A stretch of 64,000 nt of DNA. It comes from a virus. A program made the translations under genes and the position numbers. The stretch lies in IMG/VR virus record IMGVR_UViG_3300035703_000027, positions 57,190-121,189 of that record. One strand, given 5' to 3'. The notes under the pieces were generated by a model. The model saw only the letters and a program-made list of their open reading frames with translations. It ran no database searches and was not told the origin of the DNA. This document shows positions 8,214-15,677 of the stretch, one piece after another; within the stretch, counting starts at the first letter, position 1, and each line of letters begins with the position of its first letter.

Positions 8214-9078
8214 CGACGGCGCCCCCCTTGATGACGAGGCCGTCGGCGCTGTCGTCTCCGCCAGCGCCGCCGTCGCACGTGAACGGGCCGCACGAATACT
8301 GCCCGTCGGCGGCATCGTCGAGCAGCGACAACTGCCAGCGGTGGCTGCCGTTCACCACCTCGTCGAGGGGCCGCAGCGCGCCTGTCATGTACATGGGATC
8401 GCGCCCGAGCTTGGCGCGCCGCTCGTTGATCATCCGCTCAAGCGCCACGGACTTCGCAAACAGGTCCGGGTGCGCATCATAGATGCGGCGCCACTCCTTG
8501 ACGGTGTGGAAAGGGCAGAAAAAGCACGACGACTTGGGCGGGACGGGCAGCCCGGCATCACGAATGACAGCCTTGCAGTCCTCCCGATTCAGCTCCAGGT
8601 CGATCAGCGGGTGCGCGTTGCGCAGGTGCGAAAGCTGGCTCGGCTTCATTCTCTGGATCTCGTCCACGCTGATGCCGATGCCGACCGTCCCGGGGTTGGT
8701 CTTTGTCGCCCCATGCGCCCGCATCCACTTCGAGACAACCCGGATCTTAAAGTCGGCCGTGCAGCTTCGATTGCCGGGTGCCCCCGACTGGAGCCGCATG
8801 GGGATGTCGATGCTGCGCTCGGTGCGGTGCAGCTTCCCCCACAGCGTCTCGCGGGTGCCGTCCCGCCGGGTCTTGTGCAGCTCGATGAGGTCAAGCCCGT
8901 GCTTGGCGGCGAAGGGCACCGCCACCTCCCGCAGGTAGACCATCGTCTCGGGATACTCGCTGTCATCCCCCACGTTGGCAAACAGGAAGGTCCGGTAGTC
9001 GATCCGCCCCTCGGCGGCGAGCACCAGGGCGGCCATGGACTGAACGCCACCACCGAAGCTGAACGCCTTGGGAATCAT
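8206..9078 (-). CDS. PP-loop ATPase of the PAPS reductase-like superfamily
   Basis: A 290-residue protein starting at ATG 9078 (GGAGG six bases upstream). Residues 7-16 (SFGGGVQSMA) form the PP-loop of adenylyl-transferring enzymes in the PAPS reductase/adenine alpha hydrolase fold. SCTADFKIR and the late SCFFCPF add Cys residues that could carry sulfur or a metal. Many phages encode such proteins. Proposed roles range from sulfur assimilation to nucleic-acid thiolation, and the sequence does not decide. It starts a cluster with the downstream coiled-coil genes and has its own bipartite promoter. Confidence 0.8.
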   Translation of the reverse strand: MIPKAFSFGGGVQSMAALVLAAEGRIDYRTFLFANVGDDSEYPETMVYLREVAVPFAAKHGLDLIELHKTRRDGTRETLWGKLHRTERSIDIPMRLQSGAPGNRSCTADFKIRVVSKWMRAHGATKTNPGTVGIGISVDEIQRMKPSQLSHLRNAHPLIDLELNREDCKAVIRDAGLPVPPKSSCFFCPFHTVKEWRRIYDAHPDLFAKSVALERMINERRAKLGRDPMYMTGALRPLDEVVNGSHRWQLSLLDDAADGQYSCGPFTCDGGAGGDDSADGLVIKGGAVDG

Positions 9079-9116
9079 CGGAACCCTCCACACGGCAGGC
9101 GAGGCCCGCCCTCACA

Positions 9117-9157
9117 GTCGTACAGGGAAAAACACACCCCGTCACGCACTTTTGCCA
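9117..9157 (-). promoter_or_regulatory. Phage bipartite promoter, weaker -10
   Basis: Minus strand: TGGCAAA (9151-9157), 28 bases, TACGAC (9117-9122), 38 bases before the ATG at 9078. The upstream box and spacing match exactly; the -10 box lacks the final T. Confidence 0.5.
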
Positions 9158-9330
9158 CCCTCTCCGGCCGCCTCCCGCAGCACCTCCAGCGCCCCGATCG
9201 CCCGGCTGGACACCTGCTCGGCGCGGGCGAGGTCCGCCCGCAATCCGTCCACCATCCCGAGCAGCGCCTCCAGGTGCGCCGGCGTGTAGGTCTTGCTGGC
9301 GATCGCCGCCCGGATGGCCTCAAGCTCCAC
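9142..9330 (-). CDS. Small helical hypothetical protein
   Basis: A 62-residue, Ala/Glu/Leu-rich, probably all-helical protein (MELEAIRAAIASKTYTPAHL...). Its ATG at 9330 overlaps the stop of the 9320-10147 gene by 11 bases, which suggests coupling. The TGGCAAA box of the next promoter lies within its last codons. No family recognised. Confidence 0.55.
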   Translation of the reverse strand: MELEAIRAAIASKTYTPAHLEALLGMVDGLRADLARAEQVSSRAIGALEVLREAAGEGGKSA

Positions 9331-10147
9331 GGACCACCCCCTTCAGCAGCTCGCCGGCCCGGATGGCCGCCCCGCTGATGGCGTCCCGGGCCGCCCGGCG
9401 GTCCCGCTCCGACACCCAGTACGTCAGCCCGCCGTCGGCGGCCTCCTCCCGGCGCACGGCCAGCGCGGCGAGGTCGGCGTGGCTCTGCGCGGCCTCCGCC
9501 GCCACCGTGCCCAGCAGCGAGCCTTCGAGGTCGCCGTCCGCGAGCCGCACCTCCGCCTCGCGGGCCCCGAGGCCCGGCAGCACCACCTGGTCGGCGTCCA
9601 CGCCGGCCGCCGCGGCGGCCTCGTGCTCCTCCAGCCAGGCGGGCGGCGGCAGCACCGCGAGCCGGTACACCTGCCCGAGCGTGAAGCGCTCCAGCAACCA
9701 GGCCCCCTCGTAGCGCAGCGTCAGCGCGCCCTTGATGGGCGGGGCGTCGTCGTCCCCCGCGTAGGGCTTGAACGCCATCACGGCCAGCTCGTCCCCGTCC
9801 GCCTTGCCGGGCACGGCGCGGCCCATCTCCGCAAGCACCATGAGCACCGCGAGGCGCTCGCCGTCGAGCAGCAGGGGCTGGGGCATCCCGTCGGCGTCGA
9901 GCGGGGCCTCCCGCAGCCGCACCACCTGGTGGTCCCGCGGGGCCGCGAGCGGCAGCCCGCCCTCCTGGGCCAGCGTGCAGCGTGCACGCAGCCCGGGCTC
10001 GTGCCGGCTCTCCTTGAGCCCGTAGGTGCTCGTGATGACCTCCTCCTTGGCCGTCCGGCGGATGCTGGCGCAGCGGGTGATGAACGTCAACAGGTCGGCG
10101 GCGTCCGCCTCGGCGCGCAGGCGCTCGGCGGGAGTCGTGTCAGGCAT
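9320..10147 (-). CDS. Hypothetical protein
   Basis: A 275-residue acidic protein starting at ATG 10147, overlapping the upstream gene's stop by eight bases. The central segment (LRYEGAWLLERFTLGQVYRLAVLPPPAWLEEHEAA) and C-terminal helices (ALAVRREEAADGGLTYWV) are well-behaved protein sequence, but no catalytic motif is visible. It is part of the tightly overlapped 9142-11607 cluster that includes the two zinc-finger paralogues. Confidence 0.6.
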   Translation of the reverse strand: MPDTTPAERLRAEADAADLLTFITRCASIRRTAKEEVITSTYGLKESRHEPGLRARCTLAQEGGLPLAAPRDHQVVRLREAPLDADGMPQPLLLDGERLAVLMVLAEMGRAVPGKADGDELAVMAFKPYAGDDDAPPIKGALTLRYEGAWLLERFTLGQVYRLAVLPPPAWLEEHEAAAAAGVDADQVVLPGLGAREAEVRLADGDLEGSLLGTVAAEAAQSHADLAALAVRREEAADGGLTYWVSERDRRAARDAISGAAIRAGELLKGVVRGA

Positions 10148-10901
10148 GGGAACCTCCTTGAAGGGTCGCGCGGTGCGCGCGGATGAGGGCGGGCAGCTCG
10201 TCGTGCAGCAGGGTGCGCAGCATCGGCGAGGTGGCGAGGGCGGGCCCGAGGGCGCCGAGGCAGGCCTCCAGCATCGTCAGGCGCCCGAGGTCGAAGGTGG
10301 CGTCGTCCCCCTGCGCCCCGCGATCGGACGGAGGCTCCGGGGGCACCGTGTCCCAGTCGAGGGGCGGCGCGTCGTCCGGGCGGGGCTTCGGCAGCACGGG
10401 CGCAGCGGGCGCGCTGCGCGCGTGCTGCGCGCGGGCGGCGTCCGTGCTGCCCGCGTAGCAGGCGACACACACCGCCCCGATCAGGACCAGCCCGGGCGGC
10501 TTGCGCTGACACGCCGCGCAGGCGTCGCCCGTTCGCCCGATCCGGGGCTTTTGATACGCCAGCGCAGCAAACAGCGGGCTCCAGCGCCCCTGCCACAACC
10601 CCACCATGTGCGCCCGTTGCCGGGCGCGGTCATAGCACAGCGCACACAGGCCCTGGCAGTCGGCCGTGCGCTCGCACCCGGCGGAGCATGAGGGGTGTGA
10701 GCGCGGCGCTTGCGGTGCCGGCCCGTCGGCGCCCGCCGGCACCTCGACCTTGAGCTGGCTCGACTCGTCGGCGGCGTGGGGCTGCACCAGCACCTCCAGG
10801 GCGCGCCGCCGGGCGCGGCGTGCGGCCCCCGACGCAAGGCCACCGAGGTGGCCGGCGCGCACGCACCGGGGGTTCTTGGCCTTGTCGTGGCCGTCAGGCA
10901 T
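10140..10901 (-). CDS. Zinc-finger protein, paralogue A
   Basis: A 253-residue protein. ATG 10901 lies eight bases inside the 3' end of the upstream paralogue. It has several Cys-rich modules: CSAGCERTADCQGLCALCYDRA, and CAACQRKPPG...CVACY. The C-terminal 48 residues (LTMLEACLGALGPALA..., DELPALIRAH) closely match those of the 10894-11607 product, so the pair arose by tandem duplication. CxxCYxRxR modules are common in phage DNA-associated proteins (known). Role here unknown. Confidence 0.65.
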   Translation of the reverse strand: MPDGHDKAKNPRCVRAGHLGGLASGAARRARRRALEVLVQPHAADESSQLKVEVPAGADGPAPQAPRSHPSCSAGCERTADCQGLCALCYDRARQRAHMVGLWQGRWSPLFAALAYQKPRIGRTGDACAACQRKPPGLVLIGAVCVACYAGSTDAARAQHARSAPAAPVLPKPRPDDAPPLDWDTVPPEPPSDRGAQGDDATFDLGRLTMLEACLGALGPALATSPMLRTLLHDELPALIRAHRATLQGGSHA

Positions 10902-11607
10902 GGGGCACTCCTTCCAGCACGGCATGGTGGGCCGCGATCAACGCAGGCAGCTCGTCGTTCAGCAGCGAGCGCAGCATGGGCGGCGTCGCCGCAATCGCCG
11001 GCCCGAGCACCCCGAGGCAGGCCTCCAGCATCGCCAGGCGCTCGTGGTCGAACGCGCCGGCCGCCGGGGATGCCCCGCGCACGCTGCACGCGGGCGACGT
11101 TGGCGCAGCGTGCGCGCTGCTCGCGAGCTGCTCTGGCGCTGCGTGCGTGTTGCGCCGGCGCCGCGAGCGGCACCAGCCGCACAGCCCCTCGTGGATGACC
11201 ATTGCGGGCCCAGCGGCTCCGCATGCCTCGCAGGGCGTGGCCGCCTCAACGGGCCGCGTCGGTTGGGGCTCGGGGACCGCGGGCGCGAGCAGCGCCGCCA
11301 CCTCCGCGGTCCACTTCCCGGTCCACACGCCGGACGCGACGGCCCGCCGGTGGGCCCGGCTGTAGCACGTTGCGCAGACGCCGTGCGCCGTGGCCTTGCG
11401 CCGGCACCCGAGGACGCACCAGCGCGCGCGCTTGGCCTTGGGGCGCTTGGCCTTGCGCGCCAGCCGCGGCGTCCACGTGCCATCCTGCACGGCCTCGCGA
11501 CGCTTGGCCGAGTAGCACGTCGAGCACATCCCGCGCGCGTAGATGGGCCTGCTCTGACAGGCCGTGCACATCCCTGCCGGCTCCACCGGCGTCGTCGGTT
11601 CTGACAT
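10894..11607 (-). CDS. Zinc-finger protein, paralogue B
   Basis: A 237-residue protein starting at ATG 11607 with GGGAGGG six bases before it. Three CxxC-based modules appear: CTACQSRPIYARGMCSTCYS, CVLGCRRKATAHGVCATCYS and CEACGAAG...GLCGWCRSR. The Lys/Arg-rich linker (KAKRPKAKRAR) suggests nucleic-acid binding. The C-terminus (LAMLEACLGVLGPAIA) is shared with paralogue A. A 21-bp dyad at 11626-11646, shared with the 13198-13530 gene, precedes it. Confidence 0.65.
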   Translation of the reverse strand: MSEPTTPVEPAGMCTACQSRPIYARGMCSTCYSAKRREAVQDGTWTPRLARKAKRPKAKRARWCVLGCRRKATAHGVCATCYSRAHRRAVASGVWTGKWTAEVAALLAPAVPEPQPTRPVEAATPCEACGAAGPAMVIHEGLCGWCRSRRRRNTHAAPEQLASSAHAAPTSPACSVRGASPAAGAFDHERLAMLEACLGVLGPAIAATPPMLRSLLNDELPALIAAHHAVLEGVPHA

Positions 11608-11625
11608 GATGAACCCTCCCAAACA

Positions 11626-11663
11626 TCGTGATAATTGGCATTATCAAGCCGGAAATCCGCAAA
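11626..11663 (-). promoter_or_regulatory. GATAA-type dyad operator, copy 1
   Basis: The dyad GATAAT-TGGC-ATTATC lies at 11630-11645. On the minus strand it is preceded by TTTGCGGAT (11655-11663). The same arrangement with five differences in 21 bases occurs at 13549-13585, also just upstream of a minus-strand start codon. It looks like an operator for one repressor or activator controlling both genes. Confidence 0.5.
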
Positions 11664-11694
11664 GCCTCGTAGGTAGACGCTTTTGGCCGTCCGC

Positions 11695-12360
11695 CTAGAG
11701 TTCCCCCAGTGCTCCCCACAGCTTGCGGTCGTCGTCTGTGCAGCAGGATCCCAGGTGTGTTTCGGCATGCTCGTGGATGGCAGATCGCAACCGCTCCACT
11801 TCCCACCTCAAGGCGACTTTGGCCTGCTCGACATCGGCCAGCCTGGCCTCGGCTTCCACGAGCTTCTGGTGTGGCGACTTTCCAGTCTTTCGCTGGATCG
11901 TCAGCGTCACGGCCTCCTTCCCGAGGCCACCCATGTCTATGCTCAGGTAGTCCTCGACATCGGAGAGTTCCAGCATCTGCACCAGACCTGCCAGGAGAGC
12001 CCGAAAGACCTCGGACTTGAAGGTGAAGCTGCCCTTGCTGAACGCCACCAGACTCGCCATCTCTGGTTCCATCAGTTCGCGGATATTCGTTCGCAGGCGC
12101 TCGTTTTCCGCCTCCAGCTCTGCGATGTGGGCCTCATCGCTCGCCATGTCCTCGCAGTGGTTCGAGCAGTAGCCGTGGAAGATGGGGTGGCAGTCCTTGG
12201 CCCCGCAGCGCTTGCAGTCGGGGCCCACCTGGTAGCCCGTCACGGGGTCGATCGTGTAGGTCCACTCGTAGCCGTCCGCTGCGATCGCCTTGAAGGGGCC
12301 CGGTTCGACGGGGGTCGGACCCCCTTCCGTGCGGCCCTTGTCAGACTTCTTGCGTGTCAT
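11695..12360 (-). CDS. Zinc-binding coiled-coil hypothetical protein
   Basis: A 221-residue protein starting at ATG 12360, overlapping the upstream gene by 20 bases and preceded by GGAGGTGG. Residues 50-70 hold CKRCGAKDCHPIFHGYCSNHC, a compact zinc site. Two heptad-rich helices follow (IAELEAENERLRTNI; LVEAEARLADVEQAKV). Codons near its start contain one copy of the 21-nt repeat at 12304-12324. Function unknown. Confidence 0.65.
   Translation of the reverse strand: MTRKKSDKGRTEGGPTPVEPGPFKAIAADGYEWTYTIDPVTGYQVGPDCKRCGAKDCHPIFHGYCSNHCEDMASDEAHIAELEAENERLRTNIRELMEPEMASLVAFSKGSFTFKSEVFRALLAGLVQMLELSDVEDYLSIDMGGLGKEAVTLTIQRKTGKSPHQKLVEAEARLADVEQAKVALRWEVERLRSAIHEHAETHLGSCCTDDDRKLWGALGEL
12304..12324. 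repeat. 21-nt repeat, coding copy
   Basis: Identical over 21 nt to 13161-13181. The core is a near-palindrome with arms GGGGGTC and GACCCCC. Here it is translated (GGPTPVE) inside the 11695-12360 gene; the other copy is intergenic. Confidence 0.7.
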
Positions 12361-12694
12361 TTTCCACCTCCACCTCCACATCCTCGATGCCGATCGACGC
12401 CCACAGCTCGCGGTCCTGTGGCGTAAATGCCTCGATCGGTTGAGTCGCGGCGTGCAGCAGAATCGCGCCCGTCAGCCGTTTGACCTCTGCCACCAGGTCG
12501 CTGAGGTCGGTGGGGGCGCTGGCGATGAGGTCGGCGTCGCCCTGGGTCTGGCACTTTGCGACGTACAAAACGTCGTCGCCATCCGTTACCACCAGTGGCG
12601 CGTATCCTTGGTCTGCGGGTGCCTGCTGCTTCACGCTCCAGTCTCCCGGCGTCGCCGCTGCGAGTCGAGCCTGGATGGGTTCCAGGTCAAACAC
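12341..12694 (-). CDS. EVERLR-family small protein, copy 1
   Basis: A 117-residue protein. GTG 12694 is preferred (GAGGAGGTG upstream, overlapping the previous stop by eight bases) because VFDLEPIQARLAAATPGDW aligns with the starts of the relatives at 13198-13530 and 63619. Shared features are an N-terminal LxxIxxRL...PGxW, a middle DADLIASAPTDL, and a helix LVAEVKRL. Such proteins are widespread in phage accessory regions and have no known function. Confidence 0.65.
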   Translation of the reverse strand: MFDLEPIQARLAAATPGDWSVKQQAPADQGYAPLVVTDGDDVLYVAKCQTQGDADLIASAPTDLSDLVAEVKRLTGAILLHAATQPIEAFTPQDRELWASIGIEDVEVEVENDTQEV

Positions 12695-13079
12695 CTGGCA
12701 CCTCCTCGTGATTGGGCTCCCGCAGCCACTCAACCAACCGATCCCAGGACTCCTCGCCGCAGTAGCAACCCAAGGCGAAGGACAGGATCGACTTTGCCGT
12801 CTGCGGCTTCTCGTCGATCATGAAGCCCAGCGCATGGCGGATGACCTCAACGACGTGCCCCATCATCTCCGTGTTGCCGTCGCGCTCTAGGTGTAGTTCT
12901 GCGATGTGCTCGGCTTGCTGCTCGTCCAGGCGGGTCCGCAGCCGCTCCACCTCATCCACCAGGTCGCCGAGGTCATCGCGGATGCCCACCCAAGGGTAGT
13001 CATCTTCAAGTGCGTCGGAGACGGAGAGTGACTTCCTCGATTCCGCCAGCTTGGACTTGATGAAATGAAGGTTAAGCAT
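12687..13079 (-). CDS. EVERLR-family small protein, divergent copy 2
   Basis: A 130-residue protein starting at ATG 13079 (AAAGGATACCAA upstream). It keeps MLNLHFIKSKL and DLGDLVDEVERLR of the family but lacks the PGxW segment and has its own C-terminus (FALGCYCGEESWDRLVEWL). It is coupled to copy 1 by an eight-base overlap. Confidence 0.6.
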   Translation of the reverse strand: MLNLHFIKSKLAESRKSLSVSDALEDDYPWVGIRDDLGDLVDEVERLRTRLDEQQAEHIAELHLERDGNTEMMGHVVEVIRHALGFMIDEKPQTAKSILSFALGCYCGEESWDRLVEWLREPNHEEVPGV

Positions 13080-13098
13080 TTGGTATCCTTTCGGTGGG

Positions 13099-13120
13099 GC
13101 GTCCGACCCCCGTCGGACGC
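13099..13120. repeat. Perfect 9-bp hairpin in gap
   Basis: Arms GCGTCCGAC and GTCGGACGC with a 4-base loop, in the gap between two EVERLR-family genes. It shares the GTCCGACCCCCGTC core with the repeats at 12304 and 13161. There is no T-run, so a terminator role is uncertain. Confidence 0.5.
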
Positions 13121-13160
13121 TCTTGGGGAGTGGGTTTGAGGCTGCCCAGATGGGGCTTGT

Positions 13161-13184
13161 TTCGACGGGGGTCGGACCCCCGTC
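13161..13184. repeat. 21-nt repeat, intergenic copy, hairpin
   Basis: Bases 13161-13181 repeat 12304-12324 exactly. Bases 13164-13184 form a 9-bp stem with a 3-base loop, 14 bases past the stop of the 13198-13530 gene. It may terminate that transcript. Confidence 0.6.
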
Positions 13185-13197
13185 CGACGGGTGTCGA

Positions 13198-13530
13198 TCA
13201 GCGGGCGCGACCCTTGGGGGCGTAGACCACGCCGTTGACGATCACGTCCGCCAGCTCCGGGGTGTAGCTGATGGTGGTCGCGCCCCTCGCGTCCAGGACC
13301 GCCCGCAGCCGCTTCACCTCCTCCACGAGGTCCGCGACGAGGCGGGGCGAGTCCGCGATGAAGGTGGCGTCTTTGGCGTCGCTTACGCGGTCGTTACCCT
13401 GTCGCGAGCAGACATGCCAGCGACCGACCGTGGCGACCTCGTAGGTGTCCTCCCACCGGGACCCGGCGACGTACCATGTCCCCGGCATGATTTCTTTCAG
13501 ACGGGCCTCGATGGCATCCAGGTTGAGCAT
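13198..13530 (-). CDS. EVERLR-family small protein, copy 3
   Basis: A 110-residue protein starting at ATG 13530 with TTGGAGGTGCCAC upstream. It contains MLNLDAIEARLKEIMPGTWY, then DAKDATFIADSPRLVADLVEEVKRL, matching copy 1 and the right-arm copies. The C-terminus (ADVIVNGVVYAPKGRAR) is specific. The GATAA dyad at 13549-13569 lies upstream. Confidence 0.65.
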   Translation of the reverse strand: MLNLDAIEARLKEIMPGTWYVAGSRWEDTYEVATVGRWHVCSRQGNDRVSDAKDATFIADSPRLVADLVEEVKRLRAVLDARGATTISYTPELADVIVNGVVYAPKGRAR

Positions 13531-13548
13531 GTGGCACCTCCAAAAGGG

Positions 13549-13585
13549 TCGGGATAATCGGTCTTATCACGATCGGATCCGCAAA
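13549..13585 (-). promoter_or_regulatory. GATAA-type dyad operator, copy 2
   Basis: Plus strand GGATAATCGGTCTTATCA (arms GATAA and TTATC) is followed by ATCCGCAAA (13577-13585). It matches copy 1 at 11626-11663 in sequence, order and distance to the gene start. Confidence 0.5.
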
Positions 13586-13669
13586 ACGTCGCAACGGCGC
13601 CATTTTCCGGCCCGTCGCACCCCCGGGGCGTCCCCGGAGGACAGTTTCGCGCCAGATAACCAGGGCCGC

Positions 13670-13864
13670 CTACGCGAGCCCCGCCCGAACGGCCGCCCGG
13701 AGTTTCATCCTGGCCACCGCCTGGTTGATTCCAGCGGCGAGGGCCGCGGCGTCCACCGGGCCCGTCACCACCACCTCGCGCGCGCCCGCCCGGATCACCA
13801 CGCTCTGCTGGCCCGTCAACGGGCACACCAGCGCCTTCGCCCGCGGCGCCTCTTGCTGCTGCAT
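13670..13864 (-). CDS. Small hypothetical protein
   Basis: A 64-residue protein. ATG 13864 has AAGGAGGACGAT before it; more upstream in-frame starts lack a site. It reads MQQQEAPRAKALVCPLTGQQ and then a beta-strand/helix pattern (SVVIRAGAREVVVTGPVDAAALAAGINQ). It lies 70 bases downstream of dnaN and may share its transcript. No family recognised. Confidence 0.6.
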   Translation of the reverse strand: MQQQEAPRAKALVCPLTGQQSVVIRAGAREVVVTGPVDAAALAAGINQAVARMKLRAAVRAGLA

Positions 13865-13934
13865 ATCGTCCTCCTTCGCATCGGGACCGGCAACCAAGCG
13901 CCGGCCCCCCGTCCCCATCCGTGTGGCGGGGCGC

Positions 13935-15047
13935 TTATGCGAGGTTGAGCGGCATGATCAGCGCGAGGGGGCCCGGGTTGTCCGGGTTCGTCACGAACAC
14001 CGGCCGCAGCGGCTCGGAAAACCCCAGCCGCGCCGCCGTCCCGGGCAGCGCGCGCAGGCTGTCGCGCAGGTACTGGCCGTTGAGCCGGATGCTGAAGGGC
14101 GCACCGCCCCAGTCGCAGTCCACCTGCTCCTGGCCGTCGCCCGAGGCCTCGCTGCCCACCTGCACGGTGAGCGCGTCCGCAGCCAGCGTCAGCGTCAGGA
14201 TGCGCGCGTCGAGCCCCGTGGTCACCACGAGCGCGCGCTCCACGCACGCCAGCAGCTCCGCCCGCAACACGTCCACCTCGATGGGCGACGAGGGCGGGAT
14301 GATGGCGGCCACGTTGGGGTAGCCGCCTGCCGCCAACCGGCTCGTCAGGTAGCGGTTGCCCACCGCAAAGCCGACCCGGTTGTCGTCCAGCGCCACGATG
14401 CGCACCTCCGCGGGCGCGCAGTCCTTGATGAGCCGGCCCACCTCCACCATCACGCGGCGTGCCACCACGATCTCGAACGCACCCGGCCCCATGCCCGTCG
14501 CGCGGTAGCGCGCGAGCCGCGAGCCGTCGCACGTGTAGATGGTCAGCTCGTCGTTCGCCAGCGTCAGGCTCGCCGCCGACTTGAAGTCCACGGCCGTCTC
14601 GTCTGCGCAGTAGAGCGTTGAGGCCAGCGCCTCTGCCAGCACGTCCGCCGGCAGCGTCACGCCCCCCTCCGCCGGCGCGTCGGGCACCGCGGGGTAGTCC
14701 TCGGGCGACAGCCCGCGCAGCGTGTACCGGCTGCGCGCGCACGTCAGCCGCGTGCCCGTGCCGTCGCTCTGGAGCGTCAGCTCGGCCTCCGGCGAGGCCG
14801 TGAGCTTGTCCACCAGCGCGCTGAAGGTGCTCCACGGCAGCGTGGCCGCGCCGGCCGCGAGCACCTGGCCGCTCAGCTCGGCGCGCAGCGTCAGGCCGAG
14901 GTCGCTCGCGCGGAACACGATGCGGCCGGACATGTCTGCTTCGAGCACCACGTGCTCCAGGATGGACATGATGCGCGTCCGCCCGGCCACCGGCTTCAGG
15001 TCGCGGACGGCCTCGCGCAAGGCGAGGCCCTTGAGGATGATGTGCAT
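13935..15047 (-). CDS. dnaN: DNA polymerase III beta subunit (sliding clamp)
   Basis: A 370-residue protein of normal bacterial clamp length. The start is ATG 15047 (GAGGTGTCCC upstream); an in-frame ATG 20 codons upstream lacks a site. It shows the three-domain clamp pattern: MHIILKGLALREAVRDLKPV, the middle domain around VTLPADVLAEAL, and a C-terminus ending PVFVTNPDNPGPLALIMPLNLA, where bacterial clamps end in M-P-hydrophobic. It would tether a polymerase to DNA, but no phage polymerase is in the window, so it may recruit the host replicase. Full clamps are rare in phages of this kind. It is regulated through a promoter plus terminator-like leader. Confidence 0.92.
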   Translation of the reverse strand: MHIILKGLALREAVRDLKPVAGRTRIMSILEHVVLEADMSGRIVFRASDLGLTLRAELSGQVLAAGAATLPWSTFSALVDKLTASPEAELTLQSDGTGTRLTCARSRYTLRGLSPEDYPAVPDAPAEGGVTLPADVLAEALASTLYCADETAVDFKSAASLTLANDELTIYTCDGSRLARYRATGMGPGAFEIVVARRVMVEVGRLIKDCAPAEVRIVALDDNRVGFAVGNRYLTSRLAAGGYPNVAAIIPPSSPIEVDVLRAELLACVERALVVTTGLDARILTLTLAADALTVQVGSEASGDGQEQVDCDWGGAPFSIRLNGQYLRDSLRALPGTAARLGFSEPLRPVFVTNPDNPGPLALIMPLNLA

Positions 15048-15079
15048 GGGACACCTCGGGTGAGTGAGGCGGGCCCGAC

Positions 15080-15116
15080 AAAAAAGCCGACCCCCGGCAA
15101 GCGCCAAGGGCCGGCT
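15080..15116 (-). terminator. Terminator/attenuator in the dnaN leader
   Basis: Minus strand: a 9-bp stem (15108-15116 with 15085-15093, one G-T pair) is followed by six T. It lies between the promoter at 15175-15205 and the dnaN start, so transcripts from that promoter must read through it. It may also end read-through from the 15202-15516 gene. Confidence 0.65.
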
Positions 15117-15174
15117 GAAACATCAGTCGGGCCAGCGGTCGCGACTGGTTAGGTCGCTGCGTTCGGGTGTCGAA

Positions 15175-15205
15175 AGTATAGCACGGGCCCCCCGCCGCTT
15201 GTCAG
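15175..15205 (-). promoter_or_regulatory. Sigma70-like promoter for dnaN
   Basis: Minus strand: CTGACA (15200-15205), 19 bases, TATACT (15175-15180). The predicted leader is about 120 bases. The -35 box overlaps the stop codon of the 15202-15516 gene. The upstream TGGCAA box of the bipartite class is absent. Confidence 0.55.
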
Positions 15206-15516
15206 CGGGCCCGGTGCTCCAGCGCCAGCAGTTCCTGTGCCAGCGGGCCCGCCACCTCGCCGGACAGCCCGTGCGACGCCAGGTGCGCCAGCGCATGGTC
15301 CATCGCCAGCACGAGGCTCTCATACGTCTCGGGCGCCAGCATCTGCGCCAACTGGTTCGCCGCGAGGTCCATTTCGGGAATCACAGGCAGGGACGCGCCG
15401 CGCTCCGACTCCGCCACCGCCCACAGCACGCGCGCAAGCACCCCGAGCGGCACCCGGGGCCACCCCAGTTCCCCCTCCGGGCTCAGCAAGCTGTGCAGCA
15501 GCGCGTTGTAAGGCAT
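15202..15516 (-). CDS. Hypothetical protein
   Basis: A 104-residue protein starting at ATG 15516 with GCAGGAGGGCAACG upstream. It is mostly helical: MPYNALLHSLLSPEG, LGVLARVLWAVAESERG, YESLVLAMDHALAHLASHG. No motif recognised. It stands alone with its own sigma70-like promoter at 15541-15569. Confidence 0.65.
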   Translation of the reverse strand: MPYNALLHSLLSPEGELGWPRVPLGVLARVLWAVAESERGASLPVIPEMDLAANQLAQMLAPETYESLVLAMDHALAHLASHGLSGEVAGPLAQELLALEHRAR

Positions 15517-15540
15517 CGTTGCCCTCCTGCGGTTTTGTCT

Positions 15541-15569
15541 ACTATGGCAAACAAGCGAGGCCGATTCAA
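15541..15569 (-). promoter_or_regulatory. Sigma70-like promoter
   Basis: Minus strand: TTGAAT (15564-15569), 17 bases, CATAGT (15541-15546), 25 bases before the start at 15516. Spacing is canonical and the boxes are imperfect. Confidence 0.45.
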
Positions 15570-15677
15570 GGGGGTTGCGCAAGATGGCGGTGCGGACTTC
15601 CGACCGAAGCGCGGCCCCGGGGGTCGTTTTTGCGGCCGTCGGCGTGCTGGTTTGGGGTGATGCTCGGAAGGCAACAG

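Noticed and set aside
15544-15660. Small plus-strand gene (MANKRGRFKG...)
   Set aside because: No ribosome site, opposite to all neighbours, and the interval holds the promoter of the minus-strand gene at 15202-15516.
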